Translations under genes and position numbers: made by a program
Shown here: piece after piece, positions 1 to 8,783 of the stretch
Numbering within the stretch: position 1 is the first letter of the stretch
How the letters are laid out: each line of letters opens with the position of its first letter
Notes under the pieces: generated by a model
The model's input: the letters and a program-made list of their open reading frames with translations, nothing else
What the model was told of the DNA's origin: nothing
The model's database searches: none
Assembly (NCBI RefSeq): GCF_022427145.1
Contig: NZ_JAKSXN010000011.1
Span: 1-64,000, forward strand
Reading direction: 5' to 3'
DNA from: Paenibacillus timonensis
Lineage (GTDB): Bacteria; Bacillota; Bacilli; Paenibacillales; Paenibacillaceae
Length of the DNA: 64,000 nt

Positions 1-30
1 GTGATCGAAAGCCGTTTTTTGAACTACCTT
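1..30. repeat. Partial copy of hairpin-ended intergenic repeat (right arm)
   Basis: The first 30 bases match the right arm of the repeat seen in full at 8600-8954, with the words GTGATC, AAAGCCG and TTTTTTGAAC. Nearly the same string (GTGATCAAAAG, then TTTTGAACTACC) recurs at 53010-53035. The copy is cut by the window edge, so its left part may lie upstream. It sits directly before ypeB. Confidence 0.6.
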
Positions 31-107
31 ATTCATATGCATAAAGTTCTTTCCTTCTTGTCACACTAATCCCAACCTAGTTGAAGAAGGGAGAGAGCAT
101 AAGCCCA

Positions 108-1475
108 ATGTACAAACGACTGAGTGCGATCCTGTTTCCGGTGACCGCTGTGCTGTTGATCGGAGCCCTGGTTTGGGGGTATCAAGAGAACCAGGAGAAG
201 AACTCGATTCTGATTAAGGCGGAAAACCAATATCAGCGGGCTTTTCACGATTTGTCCTACCACGTGGACAAGCTGCATACGGAACTGGGCAACACCCTGG
301 CTGTAAATTCGGCCTCCACCGGCGCGCAGCGTAAAGGACTGGTTAACGTTTGGCGTATCACCAGCGAGGCGCAAAACGAAATCAACCAACTCCCCTTAAC
401 CTTGCTCCCGTTTAATAAAACGGAAGAGTTCCTTTCGCGCATCGCCAAGTTTTCGTACCAAACCGCCATTCGCGATTTGACCCAACAACCGCTGAGCGAT
501 AATGAAAAGAAAAACCTGAAGGAGCTGTATAAAAGCTCGGCGCAAATCTCCCAAGACCTGCAAGGGGTGCAGAACAAGGTTATCGCCAACCGGTTGCGCT
601 GGATGGACGTCGAAACGGCGCTGGCCAGCGAAAAAGAACCGCGCGACAATACGATCATCGACGGCTTCAAAACGGTAGATAAAAAGGTTGGGGAATATCC
701 GGAACTGGATTGGGGACCGTCCATCTCCAGCATGTATAATAAACGTTCAGTGAAGAAGCTGGGCGGAAGCCCGATCACCGTCGAGGAAATCAAACGCAAA
801 ACGGCGGACTTTACGGGCGTCCAGAACGCAGCCGCGATCCAGGTCGTGGAGAACGGGAAAGGAACGGAATGGGCCTCGTATACCGCCAACCTGAAGATCG
901 ACAAAGGCGGCGAGTCCTGGTCGCTTGATTTTACCCGGAACGGAGGACACTTGATCTCCTATGTCTACCACCGCCAAATCGGCCCGAAAGCGGTAGACTC
1001 CAGTACGGCGAGAGAACGGGCCAGCGAGTTTCTGGAAAACAAAGGGTATCCCGGTCTGACGGCCGTTTCGTACGACGAGTACGATAATGAAGGGAACTTT
1101 ACGTTCGTCAGCAAGCAAGGCGACGTCCTGATTTATCCGGAGAAAATCACGATCCGTGTCGCGCTGGACAACGGGCAAGTTACCGGGATGCAGGCCAGCG
1201 ACTATGTTTATGAACGCGAAAGCCGCGAGAAGATCGGAAAGCCGAAACTGACGTTGCAGCAGGCACGCAAATTTTTGAATCCAGAATACAAAGAGAAGTA
1301 CCATCGCTTGGCGCTCATTGAAAACGAGCAGTCGGAGAAGGTGCTGACCTACGAATTTGGCGGTTCGATCAACGGATCGCAATACAAAATCTACATTAAC
1401 GCCAATAACGGCAATGAAGAGATTATCGAAGAGATTCGAAACCGCAACAATAAAGGAGGAGCCACGTCATCTTAA
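108..1475 (+). CDS. ypeB: Germination protein YpeB
   Basis: YpeB is a spore inner-membrane protein needed for assembly and stability of the cortex-lytic enzyme SleB. The 455-residue product has one N-terminal membrane segment (about residues 6-24) and a long soluble region that ends in PepSY-like repeats. Its length is close to B. subtilis YpeB (about 450). ATG 108 is preferred over the in-frame TTG at 81 because GAAGGGAGAGAG lies between them and the TTG has no ribosome site. sleB usually lies directly upstream; only a repeat fragment is visible here before the window edge. A terminator follows at 1498-1531. Family call is firm; the role is known from B. subtilis. Confidence 0.93.
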   Translation: MYKRLSAILFPVTAVLLIGALVWGYQENQEKNSILIKAENQYQRAFHDLSYHVDKLHTELGNTLAVNSASTGAQRKGLVNVWRITSEAQNEINQLPLTLLPFNKTEEFLSRIAKFSYQTAIRDLTQQPLSDNEKKNLKELYKSSAQISQDLQGVQNKVIANRLRWMDVETALASEKEPRDNTIIDGFKTVDKKVGEYPELDWGPSISSMYNKRSVKKLGGSPITVEEIKRKTADFTGVQNAAAIQVVENGKGTEWASYTANLKIDKGGESWSLDFTRNGGHLISYVYHRQIGPKAVDSSTARERASEFLENKGYPGLTAVSYDEYDNEGNFTFVSKQGDVLIYPEKITIRVALDNGQVTGMQASDYVYERESREKIGKPKLTLQQARKFLNPEYKEKYHRLALIENEQSEKVLTYEFGGSINGSQYKIYINANNGNEEIIEEIRNRNNKGGATSS

Positions 1476-1497
1476 CGCGGTGCGAGGCAAGATCAAA

Positions 1498-1531
1498 GGA
1501 ATGTTCCGGTCGTCCGGAAGATTCCTTTTTG
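1498..1531 (+). terminator. Rho-independent terminator after ypeB
   Basis: AGGAAT and CCGG arms pair with CCGG and ATTCCT around a short loop, followed by TTTTT. Confidence 0.8.
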
Positions 1532-1572
1532 GCTTATCCGTAATAATTTAAGGTCCAGCTTGCGCCTCTCCG

Positions 1573-1581
1573 TGCTATAAT
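1573..1581 (+). promoter_or_regulatory. Extended -10 promoter for the PilZ gene
   Basis: TGCTATAAT is an extended -10 element about 44 bases before the TTG start at 1625. No good -35 box is visible, which is tolerated by extended -10 promoters. Confidence 0.5.
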
Positions 1582-1624
1582 CAGAAGGTAGCAATACTAC
1601 CATGGTATAGGACGGTGGGGAAAC

Positions 1625-2278
1625 TTGTTTCCTAAAGTGAACGATCTCGTATACATTCAAGTCGCTTCGGCGGACAAGCCAAACGAAGAGAAGAAATGTA
1701 AGTCACGGATCGCGGACGTAGAGGAAGAATCGTTTTTGATCGAGGTGCCGATCGAGGGCGGGAGCGGCCGCATCAAGAAATTGTACATCGGGGACGAGTT
1801 ATCCGTTTATTTCTTGACGGAATCCGGAGTGAAAAACTACTTTAATACATACGTGTTGGGCTTCGCCGATGACGTCGTTCAATTGGTGCGCATTCGCAAG
1901 CCCGAGCCCGAAACGATCACGAAAATCCAACGGCGCAATTTCTTGAGGGTGGTTGCCGAATTGGAAATTGCCGTACTCATGAAGGACGGCGTCCGCTTCG
2001 TCGCTCATACGGAAGATGTTGGCGGCGGCGGGGTATCCTTTAGCTGCAGCAGCGAATTCAAGCTCGCTCAGGGGGATCAACTATTTTGTTGGCTGTTAAT
2101 TCCCTTCAAGAACGGTTCGATCGACCATGCCCCTTTCGAAGCTGAAGTTGTTCGTACGAAGAAGCTGGAGACGGGACGGAACGTAGTGATGCTCAAATTC
2201 GTCAGCATTTCGGACCTGGAACGGCAGAAACTGATCCGGTATTGCTTCGAACGGCAGTTCGATTTCAAAAATCGTTGA
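1625..2278 (+). CDS. motI: PilZ-domain flagellar brake protein (YpfA/MotI type)
   Basis: In B. subtilis the orthologue at this locus binds cyclic di-GMP and acts as a clutch on the flagellar stator. The 217-residue product, the same length as YpfA, has a YcgR-like N-terminal domain (about 1-95) and a PilZ domain (about 100-212). The first c-di-GMP motif RRxxxR is at 103-108 (RRNFLR). The second, usually DxSxxG, reads DVGGGG at 131-136, so the serine is a glycine. Start is TTG after GGTGGGG. The next gene is ypfB, as in B. subtilis. Confidence 0.85.
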   Translation: MFPKVNDLVYIQVASADKPNEEKKCKSRIADVEEESFLIEVPIEGGSGRIKKLYIGDELSVYFLTESGVKNYFNTYVLGFADDVVQLVRIRKPEPETITKIQRRNFLRVVAELEIAVLMKDGVRFVAHTEDVGGGGVSFSCSSEFKLAQGDQLFCWLLIPFKNGSIDHAPFEAEVVRTKKLETGRNVVMLKFVSISDLERQKLIRYCFERQFDFKNR

Positions 2279-2378
2279 TTTCCCTCGACGTAGGCGTATT
2301 CCCGGATTCCCGAAATGGATAAGCTAGACATTGACGCCATGATTTCATGCGCGTTGACCAAACTAGGGAGGGAATAAC

Positions 2379-2588
2379 GTGAAACGACCCCGGGATGATG
2401 AAATCTATACTGAGTTGTTTTTATCGTTCTCGGAAAAGGCGGAAACATGGCTGAAACGGGGACTGCTGGTGTTATTCGCGGCGTTATGCCTGTTTCAGAT
2501 GATGCTGCGGATTCCGGAGCTGCGATATTTTCTCGCCTCGGCGGAAAAATACGAAGGGGTGCCGATTCACAGGGAGCAGGGGAAATAA
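2379..2588 (+). CDS. ypfB: YpfB-family small membrane protein
   Basis: This 69-residue protein has one hydrophobic segment near residues 25-45 and sits between the PilZ gene and cmk, the position of ypfB in B. subtilis. GTG start at 2379 follows AGGGAGG at 2365-2371 with 7-nt spacing. The family has no assigned function that I know of. The call rests mainly on synteny, size and topology. Confidence 0.65.
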   Translation: MKRPRDDEIYTELFLSFSEKAETWLKRGLLVLFAALCLFQMMLRIPELRYFLASAEKYEGVPIHREQGK

Positions 2589-2611
2589 CGGGGAACGCAA
2601 GAGCGATTCTT

Positions 2612-2640
2612 TTGCATCCCTTTGCTATCTGTGGTATAAT
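2612..2640 (+). promoter_or_regulatory. Sigma-A promoter before cmk
   Basis: TTGCAT (2612-2617), 17-nt spacer and TGGTATAAT (TATAAT at 2635-2640). The extended -10 strengthens the call. Transcription would start near 2647, directly before the hairpin at 2650. Confidence 0.65.
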
Positions 2641-2649
2641 TTTCACGTC

Positions 2650-2670
2650 GCAGGCAATGCCTGCTTTTTT
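2650..2670 (+). terminator. Short terminator hairpin inside the cmk leader
   Basis: GCAGGC/GCCTGC with an AAT loop is followed by six T. It lies between the -10 box at 2635-2640 and the cmk start, so it ends upstream readthrough or attenuates the cmk promoter. An almost identical hairpin follows mtrB at 14406. Confidence 0.6.
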
Positions 2671-2702
2671 CTTGAGGATTTGTTTTGAGGAGGAATGCCC
2701 CT

Positions 2703-3401
2703 TTGGCAAGCGAGACGTCTACAACCCATGATAAAATCAACATCGCGATCGACGGGCCTGCGGGGGCAGGGAAAAGTACGATAGCTCGAATGGTCGCCGG
2801 CAGACTGCATTATGTTTATGTCGATACCGGTGCGATGTACCGGGCGGCAACCTGGTATTTTCTGCAGCGGGGCGTCGGACCGGACGAAGTGGACAAAGTG
2901 CTTCGTTACTTGCCTGAACTGGATATCGAATTGTTGCCCGGCGAACAAGGACAACAGGTTCGGGTAAACGGTCAGGACGTAACGGAGGAAATTCGCTCGT
3001 TGGCCGTCAATGCCCAGGTGTCCCGATATGCGCAAATCGAGGGGCTGCGCGAACGGCTTGTCTCTTTGCAGCGGCAAATGGCTTTGCGCAAAGGCGTCGT
3101 CATGGACGGACGCGATATCGGCACGTGCGTATTACCTGATGCAGAAGTGAAAGTGTTTATGACCGCGAGCGTCGAGGAACGGGCACGCCGTCGGTACAAG
3201 GAAATGAAGGAGCAGAACGAAATTTCGTTTGATGAGCTCGTGCGTTCGATTGAGGAGCGGGATCGGCTGGACCGGGAGCGGGAGGTTTCCCCGTTGCGCC
3301 AGGCAGACGATGCCCAGCTGTTGGATACGACGCAAATGTCCTTGGACGAGGTGGCCGACCATATCGTATCTTTGTGCAAAACCTATGGAAGTGAGAGTTG
3401 A
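2703..3401 (+). CDS. cmk: Cytidylate kinase
   Basis: Cmk phosphorylates CMP and dCMP to the diphosphates using ATP, in the cytoplasm. The P-loop GPAGAGKST is near residues 18-26, and typical motifs MDGRDIGT and a DRE/SPL region follow. Start TTG 2703 is chosen because AGGAGG at 2688-2693 lies 9 nt upstream; the frame opens earlier at TTG 2685, but that precedes the ribosome site. The product is 232 residues, against about 224 in B. subtilis. plsC follows after 6 nt, suggesting cotranscription. Confidence 0.95.
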   Translation: MASETSTTHDKINIAIDGPAGAGKSTIARMVAGRLHYVYVDTGAMYRAATWYFLQRGVGPDEVDKVLRYLPELDIELLPGEQGQQVRVNGQDVTEEIRSLAVNAQVSRYAQIEGLRERLVSLQRQMALRKGVVMDGRDIGTCVLPDAEVKVFMTASVEERARRRYKEMKEQNEISFDELVRSIEERDRLDREREVSPLRQADDAQLLDTTQMSLDEVADHIVSLCKTYGSES

Positions 3402-3407
3402 GCCTGA

Positions 3408-3989
3408 ATGATCTATCGTTTTTGTCGAAGCGTACTTCGGATCCTCTACAAGCTGTTTTTTCGACTTGAAGCAAGCGGCTTGGAACATATCCCGAGTGAG
3501 GGCGGAGTGCTCTTATGCTCCAACCACTTAACTTTGTTTGATCCACCAACCATCGGCATCATGCTGAAACGTAAGGTGCATTTTATGGCCAAACAGGAAT
3601 TGTTTCAAATCTTCGGTTTCGGTTGGCTGATCAGACAACTGGGCGCTTTTCCCGTTAAGCGGGGGGGCGTGAGCAAAGAGTCGATCAAAACCGCGTTGAC
3701 CTTGCTCCGTAACGGCCATGTGATGGGAATCTTTCCGGAAGGCCGACGGGTGAAAGGGGCCGAGGATAGCATGATCGGCAAGAAAGGGGCGGCGACTTTC
3801 GCGCTCCGCAGTGAAGCTACGGTGATTCCGGTCGCGATTATTGGCACTTATAAAATGTTCAAAAAAATGCGCGTTGTTTACGGACCGCCGGTGGATCTGA
3901 CGGAATTCAAGGAGAATGGCGGGCCCGACGCGGCCGAGCGGGCTACGGAGAAAATTATGGCCAGCATCGCCGAGCTCAAAAAACGTTAA
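3408..3989 (+). CDS. plsC: 1-acyl-sn-glycerol-3-phosphate acyltransferase family protein
   Basis: This membrane-associated acyltransferase family adds the second acyl chain in phosphatidic acid synthesis. The 193-residue product shows the catalytic HxxxxD motif at H40-D45 (NHLTLFD), the FPEGRR substrate motif at about 109-114 and a hydrophobic N-terminus. It lies 6 nt after cmk and upstream of the S1-domain gene, as in several Bacillales. Whether it is the main PlsC or a paralogue cannot be told from this window. Confidence 0.88.
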   Translation: MIYRFCRSVLRILYKLFFRLEASGLEHIPSEGGVLLCSNHLTLFDPPTIGIMLKRKVHFMAKQELFQIFGFGWLIRQLGAFPVKRGGVSKESIKTALTLLRNGHVMGIFPEGRRVKGAEDSMIGKKGAATFALRSEATVIPVAIIGTYKMFKKMRVVYGPPVDLTEFKENGGPDAAERATEKIMASIAELKKR

Positions 3990-4059
3990 TTTCTTCATGT
4001 CTTTGCCCGGTTGGGATGCATGAAGGCTGAAGACATTAGGGAAGCTATACCTTAAAGGC

Positions 4060-4145
4060 AAGTTTTGAACTTCGCTACAAGTGGGAGTTCGAAAAGTCAG
4101 GTTTTCTGCCTCGTGATCCAAGGATGACTTTTTGAACAACCTTTA
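4060..4145. repeat. Short variant of the hairpin-ended intergenic repeat
   Basis: AGTTCGAAAAGTC near 4087 and GACTTTTTGAAC ending near 4138 are inverted arms around a GTGATCC core, matching the ends of the 171-bp element at 8600-8954. A further TTTTGAACTT word lies at about 4064. The middle of the long element is missing. Confidence 0.55.
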
Positions 4146-4191
4146 GGGCGGGTTTAAATAAATGGGTTTTTGAATTGAGGAGGTTATTGAC

Positions 4192-5427
4192 ATGTCGGAA
4201 GAAACAAAAAATGTTCAAGAAGCTGCGGAAGTCGCAAGCCAGGATGAGATGGAGCAAATCGTCTCTTTGAAAAAAGGGGACACCGTCAAAGGAACGATCG
4301 TCAAAATCGAAGATAACCAAGCTTACGTAAGCATTGGATATAAATACGACGGCGTTATTCCTATCCGCGAGCTGTCCTCCGTGCACCTGGACAACGCAGC
4401 AGACGCTGTTGCGGTTGGTCAGGAGGTAGAAACGAAAGTGGTCAGCATCGACGACGAGAAGGAACGCCTGGTGCTTTCCAAACGCGCGATCGACAGCGAG
4501 AACGCTTGGGAAGAGCTGGAGAAGAAGTTCCAAAACGGCGAAACGTTTGAAGTTACGGTAGCTGACGTCGTTAAAGGCGGCATTGTAGCTGACGTAGGCG
4601 TACGCGGCTTCATTCCGGCATCGATGGTAGAACGTCACTTCGTCGAGGATTTCAGCGACTATAAAGGCCGCACGTTGCGCGTGAAAGTCAAAGAACTTGA
4701 CCGCGAGAACAACAAAGTGATCCTTTCCCAAAAGGACGTGCTTGACGAAGAGTTTGAAGCCAACAAGCTGAAAGTCATGGGCGACTTGAAAGAAGGTCAA
4801 GTGCTGGAAGGTACAGTACAACGCTTGACTCAATTCGGCGCATTTGTTGACGTAGGCGGCGTGGACGGATTGGTACACGTATCCGAAATCGCATGGAACC
4901 ATGTCGACAAACCGGCTGACGTCCTGTCCGAAGGCGACAAAGTGAAAGTTAAGGTTCTCAAAGTCGATCCGGAAAAAGGCAAAATCAGTCTCTCGATCAA
5001 AGCGGCACAACCAGGTCCTTGGGATACCGCGGCCGAGCAATTCCATACCGGCGACATCGTCAGCGGCGAAGTGAGACGTCTGGTGAACTTCGGCGCCTTC
5101 GTGGAAATCGCACCGGGAGTAGAAGGACTTGTCCATATCTCTCAAATTTCGCATAAACATATCGGTACTCCGCATGAAGTGCTGAAGGAAGGCCAAACGG
5201 TTCAGGTGAAGGTGTTGGACGTGAACCCGAGCGAAAAACGGGTAAGCCTCAGCATCAAAGAGACGGAGGAAGCTCCAGCTCCCGCACCGAAGAGCGAAAG
5301 ACCTTCCAAAGGCAGCAGCGTGAGAAAAGAAGATTTGGGCGACAACCCTAACGTATCGCTGAGCAACCAAGGCCTGAGCATCACGCTGGGCGAACGCTTC
5401 GGCGACAAACTCAGCAAACTGAAATAA
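4192..5427 (+). CDS. ypfD: S1-domain RNA-binding protein (30S ribosomal protein S1 homologue)
   Basis: The 411-residue protein carries four S1 (OB-fold) RNA-binding domains, roughly at 25-95, 112-178, 198-268 and 283-353, each beginning with a GDTVKG/GQVLEG-like strand. The C-terminal tail is rich in proline and charged residues. It corresponds to B. subtilis YpfD, shorter than the six-domain S1 of proteobacteria. Start ATG 4192 follows TTGAGGAGGTTATTGAC. A strong terminator follows at 5451. Its exact role in translation in Bacillales is not settled. Confidence 0.93.
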   Translation: MSEETKNVQEAAEVASQDEMEQIVSLKKGDTVKGTIVKIEDNQAYVSIGYKYDGVIPIRELSSVHLDNAADAVAVGQEVETKVVSIDDEKERLVLSKRAIDSENAWEELEKKFQNGETFEVTVADVVKGGIVADVGVRGFIPASMVERHFVEDFSDYKGRTLRVKVKELDRENNKVILSQKDVLDEEFEANKLKVMGDLKEGQVLEGTVQRLTQFGAFVDVGGVDGLVHVSEIAWNHVDKPADVLSEGDKVKVKVLKVDPEKGKISLSIKAAQPGPWDTAAEQFHTGDIVSGEVRRLVNFGAFVEIAPGVEGLVHISQISHKHIGTPHEVLKEGQTVQVKVLDVNPSEKRVSLSIKETEEAPAPAPKSERPSKGSSVRKEDLGDNPNVSLSNQGLSITLGERFGDKLSKLK

Positions 5428-5450
5428 TCAGGTTGATGTGGCTTGAACAT

Positions 5451-5488
5451 CGGCGGACCCTGAAGAATCGGGTTCGCCGTTTTTGTTG
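5451..5488 (+). terminator. Rho-independent terminator after the S1-domain gene
   Basis: CGGCGGACCC pairs with GGGTTCGCCG around TGAAGAATC, followed by TTTTTGTTGTT. Confidence 0.85.
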
Positions 5489-5616
5489 TTGCCCGGTTAG
5501 CCAAGCAAACGTTTTTTTGCTATGATGATTAACGTGTATCCGCAAATAAACGAGTAAACCCTATATAGAAGAAATGAAATTGCAGTGTGAAAAAATACGA
5601 ATTAGGAGGGATGTCT

Positions 5617-6939
5617 ATGGCAAGACCCGTTGTGGCCATTGTCGGGAGGCCGAACGTGGGGAAATCCACGATATTTAACAGGATTATTGGAGACCGTCTG
5701 GCAATCGTAGAAGACAAGCCGGGGATCACGCGCGACCGGATATACGGCGCCTCAGAATGGAACGGGAAACCGTTCAGCATCATCGATACCGGGGGGATTG
5801 AGCTCGACGATGAGGAGCCGATTTTGAAATCGATCCGGATGCAGGCCGAGCTGGCGATCGAGGAGGCCGACGTGATCGTGTTTATGTGTGACGCCAAGGC
5901 CGGAGTGACCTCGTCGGACGAGGAGGTCGCCAATTTGCTGTACCGGTCGGGCAAGCCGGTCATTGTTGCCGTGAATAAGGTGGATAACATCGGCCGAGTC
6001 GACAATATTTATGAGTTTTACAATCTGGGCTTTGGGGATCCCATTGGGGTTTCGGGAAGCCATGGCACCGGTATCGGCGATTTGCTCGACGCGATTGCCG
6101 ACAATCTGCCGGAGCTGGCGGATGACGACTATGACGAGGACGTGATCCGCGTCGCTCTGATCGGGCGGCCAAACGTCGGCAAATCCTCGCTCGTGAATGC
6201 GATTCTCGGGGAAGAGCGGGTCATCGTCAGCGATATCGCAGGGACCACCCGCGATGCGATCGATACGCCTTTTGAGAAGGATGGCCAGCGGTATGTCTTA
6301 ATTGATACGGCTGGTATGCGTAAACGCGGGAAGGTCTACGAAACGACGGAGAAATACAGCGCCATGCGCGCGATGAAGGCGATCGAGCGGGCGGACGTTG
6401 TGCTGGTGCTGATCAACGGCGAAGAAGGGATCATCGAGCAGGATAAACATATCGCCGGATATGCCTACGAAGCGGGTAAAGCTTCCATTTTCGTCGTCAA
6501 CAAATGGGACGTGGTTGAGAAAGACGATAAAACCATGCATCAATTCGAGCAAAAAATCCGCGACCACTTCCTGTTCATGACCTATGCGCCGATCGTCTTC
6601 CTGTCGGCCAAAACCAAGCAGCGTTTGCATAAACTGCTGCCGGTGGTTCAACATGTGGCGGACCAGCATGCCAAACGCGTGCAGACCCATCTGTTAAACG
6701 ATGTCGTATCCGATGCGATCGCCATCAATCCTCCGCCAACGGATAAAGGACGGCGTCTGCGGATCAATTACGTGACGCAAGTCGCGGTCAAGCCGCCGAC
6801 GATTGTGGTGTTCGTCAACGATCCAGAGCTGATGCATTTCTCCTATGAACGGTATTTGGAGAATAAAATTCGCGCGGCATTCGATTTTGAAGGAACGCCA
6901 ATCCGGCTGTTTACGCGGCGTAAGTCTGACGAAGGTTAG
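5617..6939 (+). CDS. der: Ribosome biogenesis GTPase Der (EngA)
   Basis: Der is an essential tandem GTPase that acts in 50S subunit maturation. Two G domains are visible: first P-loop GRPNVGKST at about residues 10-18 with NKVD later, second P-loop GRPNVGKSS near 183-191 with NKWD, then a KH-like C-terminal domain. ATG 5617 is chosen because AGGAGG at 5604-5609 lies 7 nt upstream; the in-frame ATG at 5611 is too close to it. The product is 440 residues, near the B. subtilis size. plsY follows after 11 nt. Confidence 0.97.
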   Translation: MARPVVAIVGRPNVGKSTIFNRIIGDRLAIVEDKPGITRDRIYGASEWNGKPFSIIDTGGIELDDEEPILKSIRMQAELAIEEADVIVFMCDAKAGVTSSDEEVANLLYRSGKPVIVAVNKVDNIGRVDNIYEFYNLGFGDPIGVSGSHGTGIGDLLDAIADNLPELADDDYDEDVIRVALIGRPNVGKSSLVNAILGEERVIVSDIAGTTRDAIDTPFEKDGQRYVLIDTAGMRKRGKVYETTEKYSAMRAMKAIERADVVLVLINGEEGIIEQDKHIAGYAYEAGKASIFVVNKWDVVEKDDKTMHQFEQKIRDHFLFMTYAPIVFLSAKTKQRLHKLLPVVQHVADQHAKRVQTHLLNDVVSDAIAINPPPTDKGRRLRINYVTQVAVKPPTIVVFVNDPELMHFSYERYLENKIRAAFDFEGTPIRLFTRRKSDEG

Positions 6940-6950
6940 GGGAGAATAAG

Positions 6951-7562
6951 GTGATTTTACCCATAATTGCTGTAATCGTTTGTTATTTGCTTGGTTCTGT
7001 CAGCTTCAGTGTCGTCCTGGCGAAGGCGCTTAAGGGAATCGACATTCGCCAGCACGGCAGCGGAAACGCGGGAGCAACCAACACGCTACGCGTACTGGGG
7101 AAAGGCCCGGCGATTCTCGTTCTGGCGCTTGACGTGCTAAAGGGCATCGCCGCGGTCTGGATCGGCCGCTGGCTGGGTGACGGCGTAGAATGGACCGCGG
7201 CGCTGTGCGGCATCGCAGCCATCATTGGCCACAACTGGCCGCTGTATTTCCGTTTTCGCGGCGGAAAAGGGATCGCCACCACGATTGGCGTGATGGCCAC
7301 CCTGTTTTTCTTCCCTGCGTTGTACGCAGGGATTATCGCGATATTATCGATCGTGATTACCCGGTACGTCTCGCTTGGTTCGCTTATCTTCGTTTTTTTG
7401 ACGCCGATTTTCCTGGCGGTCTCCGGCGAATTCGGCCCTTATTTCTGGACGAGTCTCATCATCTGCGTGTTCGCTTTCTGGAGACATCGCACGAATATCG
7501 TGAAAATCGTGCACGGCAAAGAAAATAAGCTGGGATCCAAAGGAGGAGATCGCGTTGTCTAA
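6951..7562 (+). CDS. plsY: Glycerol-3-phosphate acyltransferase PlsY
   Basis: PlsY transfers an acyl group from acyl phosphate to glycerol-3-phosphate, the first step of phospholipid synthesis. The 203-residue integral membrane protein has several hydrophobic segments and the conserved loops SGNAGATN (about 37-44) and FRGGKGIATT (about 101-110). Start is GTG after GGGGAG. Its end overlaps gpsA by 8 nt, which links supply of glycerol-3-phosphate with its acylation. In B. subtilis plsY lies elsewhere. Confidence 0.95.
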   Translation: MILPIIAVIVCYLLGSVSFSVVLAKALKGIDIRQHGSGNAGATNTLRVLGKGPAILVLALDVLKGIAAVWIGRWLGDGVEWTAALCGIAAIIGHNWPLYFRFRGGKGIATTIGVMATLFFFPALYAGIIAILSIVITRYVSLGSLIFVFLTPIFLAVSGEFGPYFWTSLIICVFAFWRHRTNIVKIVHGKENKLGSKGGDRVV

Positions 7563-8595
7563 TAAAGCCGCCGTGCTGGTGGCGGGCAGTTGGGGAACGG
7601 CTCTTGCCAGCGTGCTCGCCGACAAAGACATGGAAGTTGCCTTGTGGACGCGTAACGAAACGCAAAAGGAAGAAATCAATACGAAGCACCGGAATGAGCG
7701 GTTTTTGCCCGGAGTCGACCTATCGCCGCGGCTTGCCGCAACCACGGATTTGGAAGCCGCCGTTCGCGGCGCCAAAGCGGTCGTGATGGTCGCGCCGTCC
7801 TCGGCCGTACGCGAGGTGGCTCGGGCCTTAAAGCCATTCTGGCATGAGGATATGCTGGTAGTGCATGCCACCAAGGGCTTCGAGATCGAAAGCATGAAGC
7901 GGATGTCTTCGGTTATCGCCGAGGAGCTCGGCTGCGAGGAAGGGCGGATTGTCGTATTGTCCGGTCCGAGCCATGCGGAAGAAGTGGTTAAACGTTGTCC
8001 AACCACGGTAGTGGTCGCTTCGCAGATCGCGGCCCAGGCCGAGTTGGCGCAGGACCTGTTCATGAACCCGTATTTCCGCGTTTACACGAATCGCGATATG
8101 GTTGGGGTAGAACTTGCCGGGGCGCTGAAGAACATCATTGCGCTGGGCGCAGGGATGTCCGACGGCTTGGGATACGGCGATAACGCCAAGGCGGCGCTGC
8201 TTACCCGCGGGCTGGCGGAAATCACGCGGGTCGGCGTTGAAATGGGGGCCAACCCGCTGACGTTCGCCGGCTTGGCCGGGATCGGCGACCTTGTCGTGAC
8301 CGCGACCAGCCGGCACAGCCGCAACTGGCGGGCCGGGTTTATGCTCGGCGAAGGCAAGCCGCTGGAGACCGTTTTAACCCAAATGGGCATGGTGGTGGAA
8401 GGCATCCGCACAACGAAAGCGGCGCATGCCATCTCCGAGAAATATCAGGTGCAAATGCCGATTGCGGCGCAGCTTTACCACGTCCTGTTCGAGGGTCTGG
8501 ATCCGCGCACCGCCGTAGAAGCCCTAATGGGACGCGACCGGAAAACGGAGATGGAAGTGATGTCCCTAGAAACCTGGGAGCAATGGCACACTTGA
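7555..8595 (+). CDS. gpsA: NAD(P)H-dependent glycerol-3-phosphate dehydrogenase
   Basis: GpsA reduces dihydroxyacetone phosphate to sn-glycerol-3-phosphate for lipid synthesis. The 346-residue product has an N-terminal Rossmann fold and a C-terminal helical domain with the catalytic lysine in GALKNIIALGAG. The usual N-terminal GAGSWGTA motif reads VAGSWGTA, so the first glycine is a valine. TTG start at 7555 follows GGAGGAG at about 7542-7548. Translation is probably coupled to plsY. Confidence 0.95.
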   Translation: MSNKAAVLVAGSWGTALASVLADKDMEVALWTRNETQKEEINTKHRNERFLPGVDLSPRLAATTDLEAAVRGAKAVVMVAPSSAVREVARALKPFWHEDMLVVHATKGFEIESMKRMSSVIAEELGCEEGRIVVLSGPSHAEEVVKRCPTTVVVASQIAAQAELAQDLFMNPYFRVYTNRDMVGVELAGALKNIIALGAGMSDGLGYGDNAKAALLTRGLAEITRVGVEMGANPLTFAGLAGIGDLVVTATSRHSRNWRAGFMLGEGKPLETVLTQMGMVVEGIRTTKAAHAISEKYQVQMPIAAQLYHVLFEGLDPRTAVEALMGRDRKTEMEVMSLETWEQWHT

Positions 8596-8599
8596 GAGG

Positions 8600-8770
8600 A
8601 AGTTCAAAAGACGGCTTTTGATCACGATGTGGTCCGAAGAAGGTGATTCAGCGTCGAATCTTGAATTCAGCCGGGCCATCCGTTGCTCACGTACCCAAAA
8701 CGTACGCTCCGCTACTCTGTCCCTAGCTTCATCCAACCTTCTTGGTGCTGAAAAGCCGACTTTTTGAACC
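8600..8770. repeat. Hairpin-ended intergenic repeat, full copy A (171 bp)
   Basis: The left end AAGTTCAAAAGACGGCTTTT and the right end AAAAGCCGACTTTTTGAAC are imperfect inverted repeats. The interior has GTCGAATCTTGAATTC, GCCGGGCC and ACCCAAAACGTACG. No open frame of note lies inside. The copy starts 5 nt after the gpsA stop. Confidence 0.85.
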
Positions 8771-8783
8771 TTTAATATAATGA

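Noticed and set aside
1..80. sleB end upstream of ypeB
   Set aside because: The first 80 bases show repeat and spacer sequence but no coding frame; the gene could still be upstream of the window.
4075..5370. A 431-codon open frame on the minus strand across the S1-domain gene
   Set aside because: It lies antisense to a strongly supported gene, has no ribosome site, and the translation is not protein-like. Such frames are expected opposite G+C-rich coding DNA.
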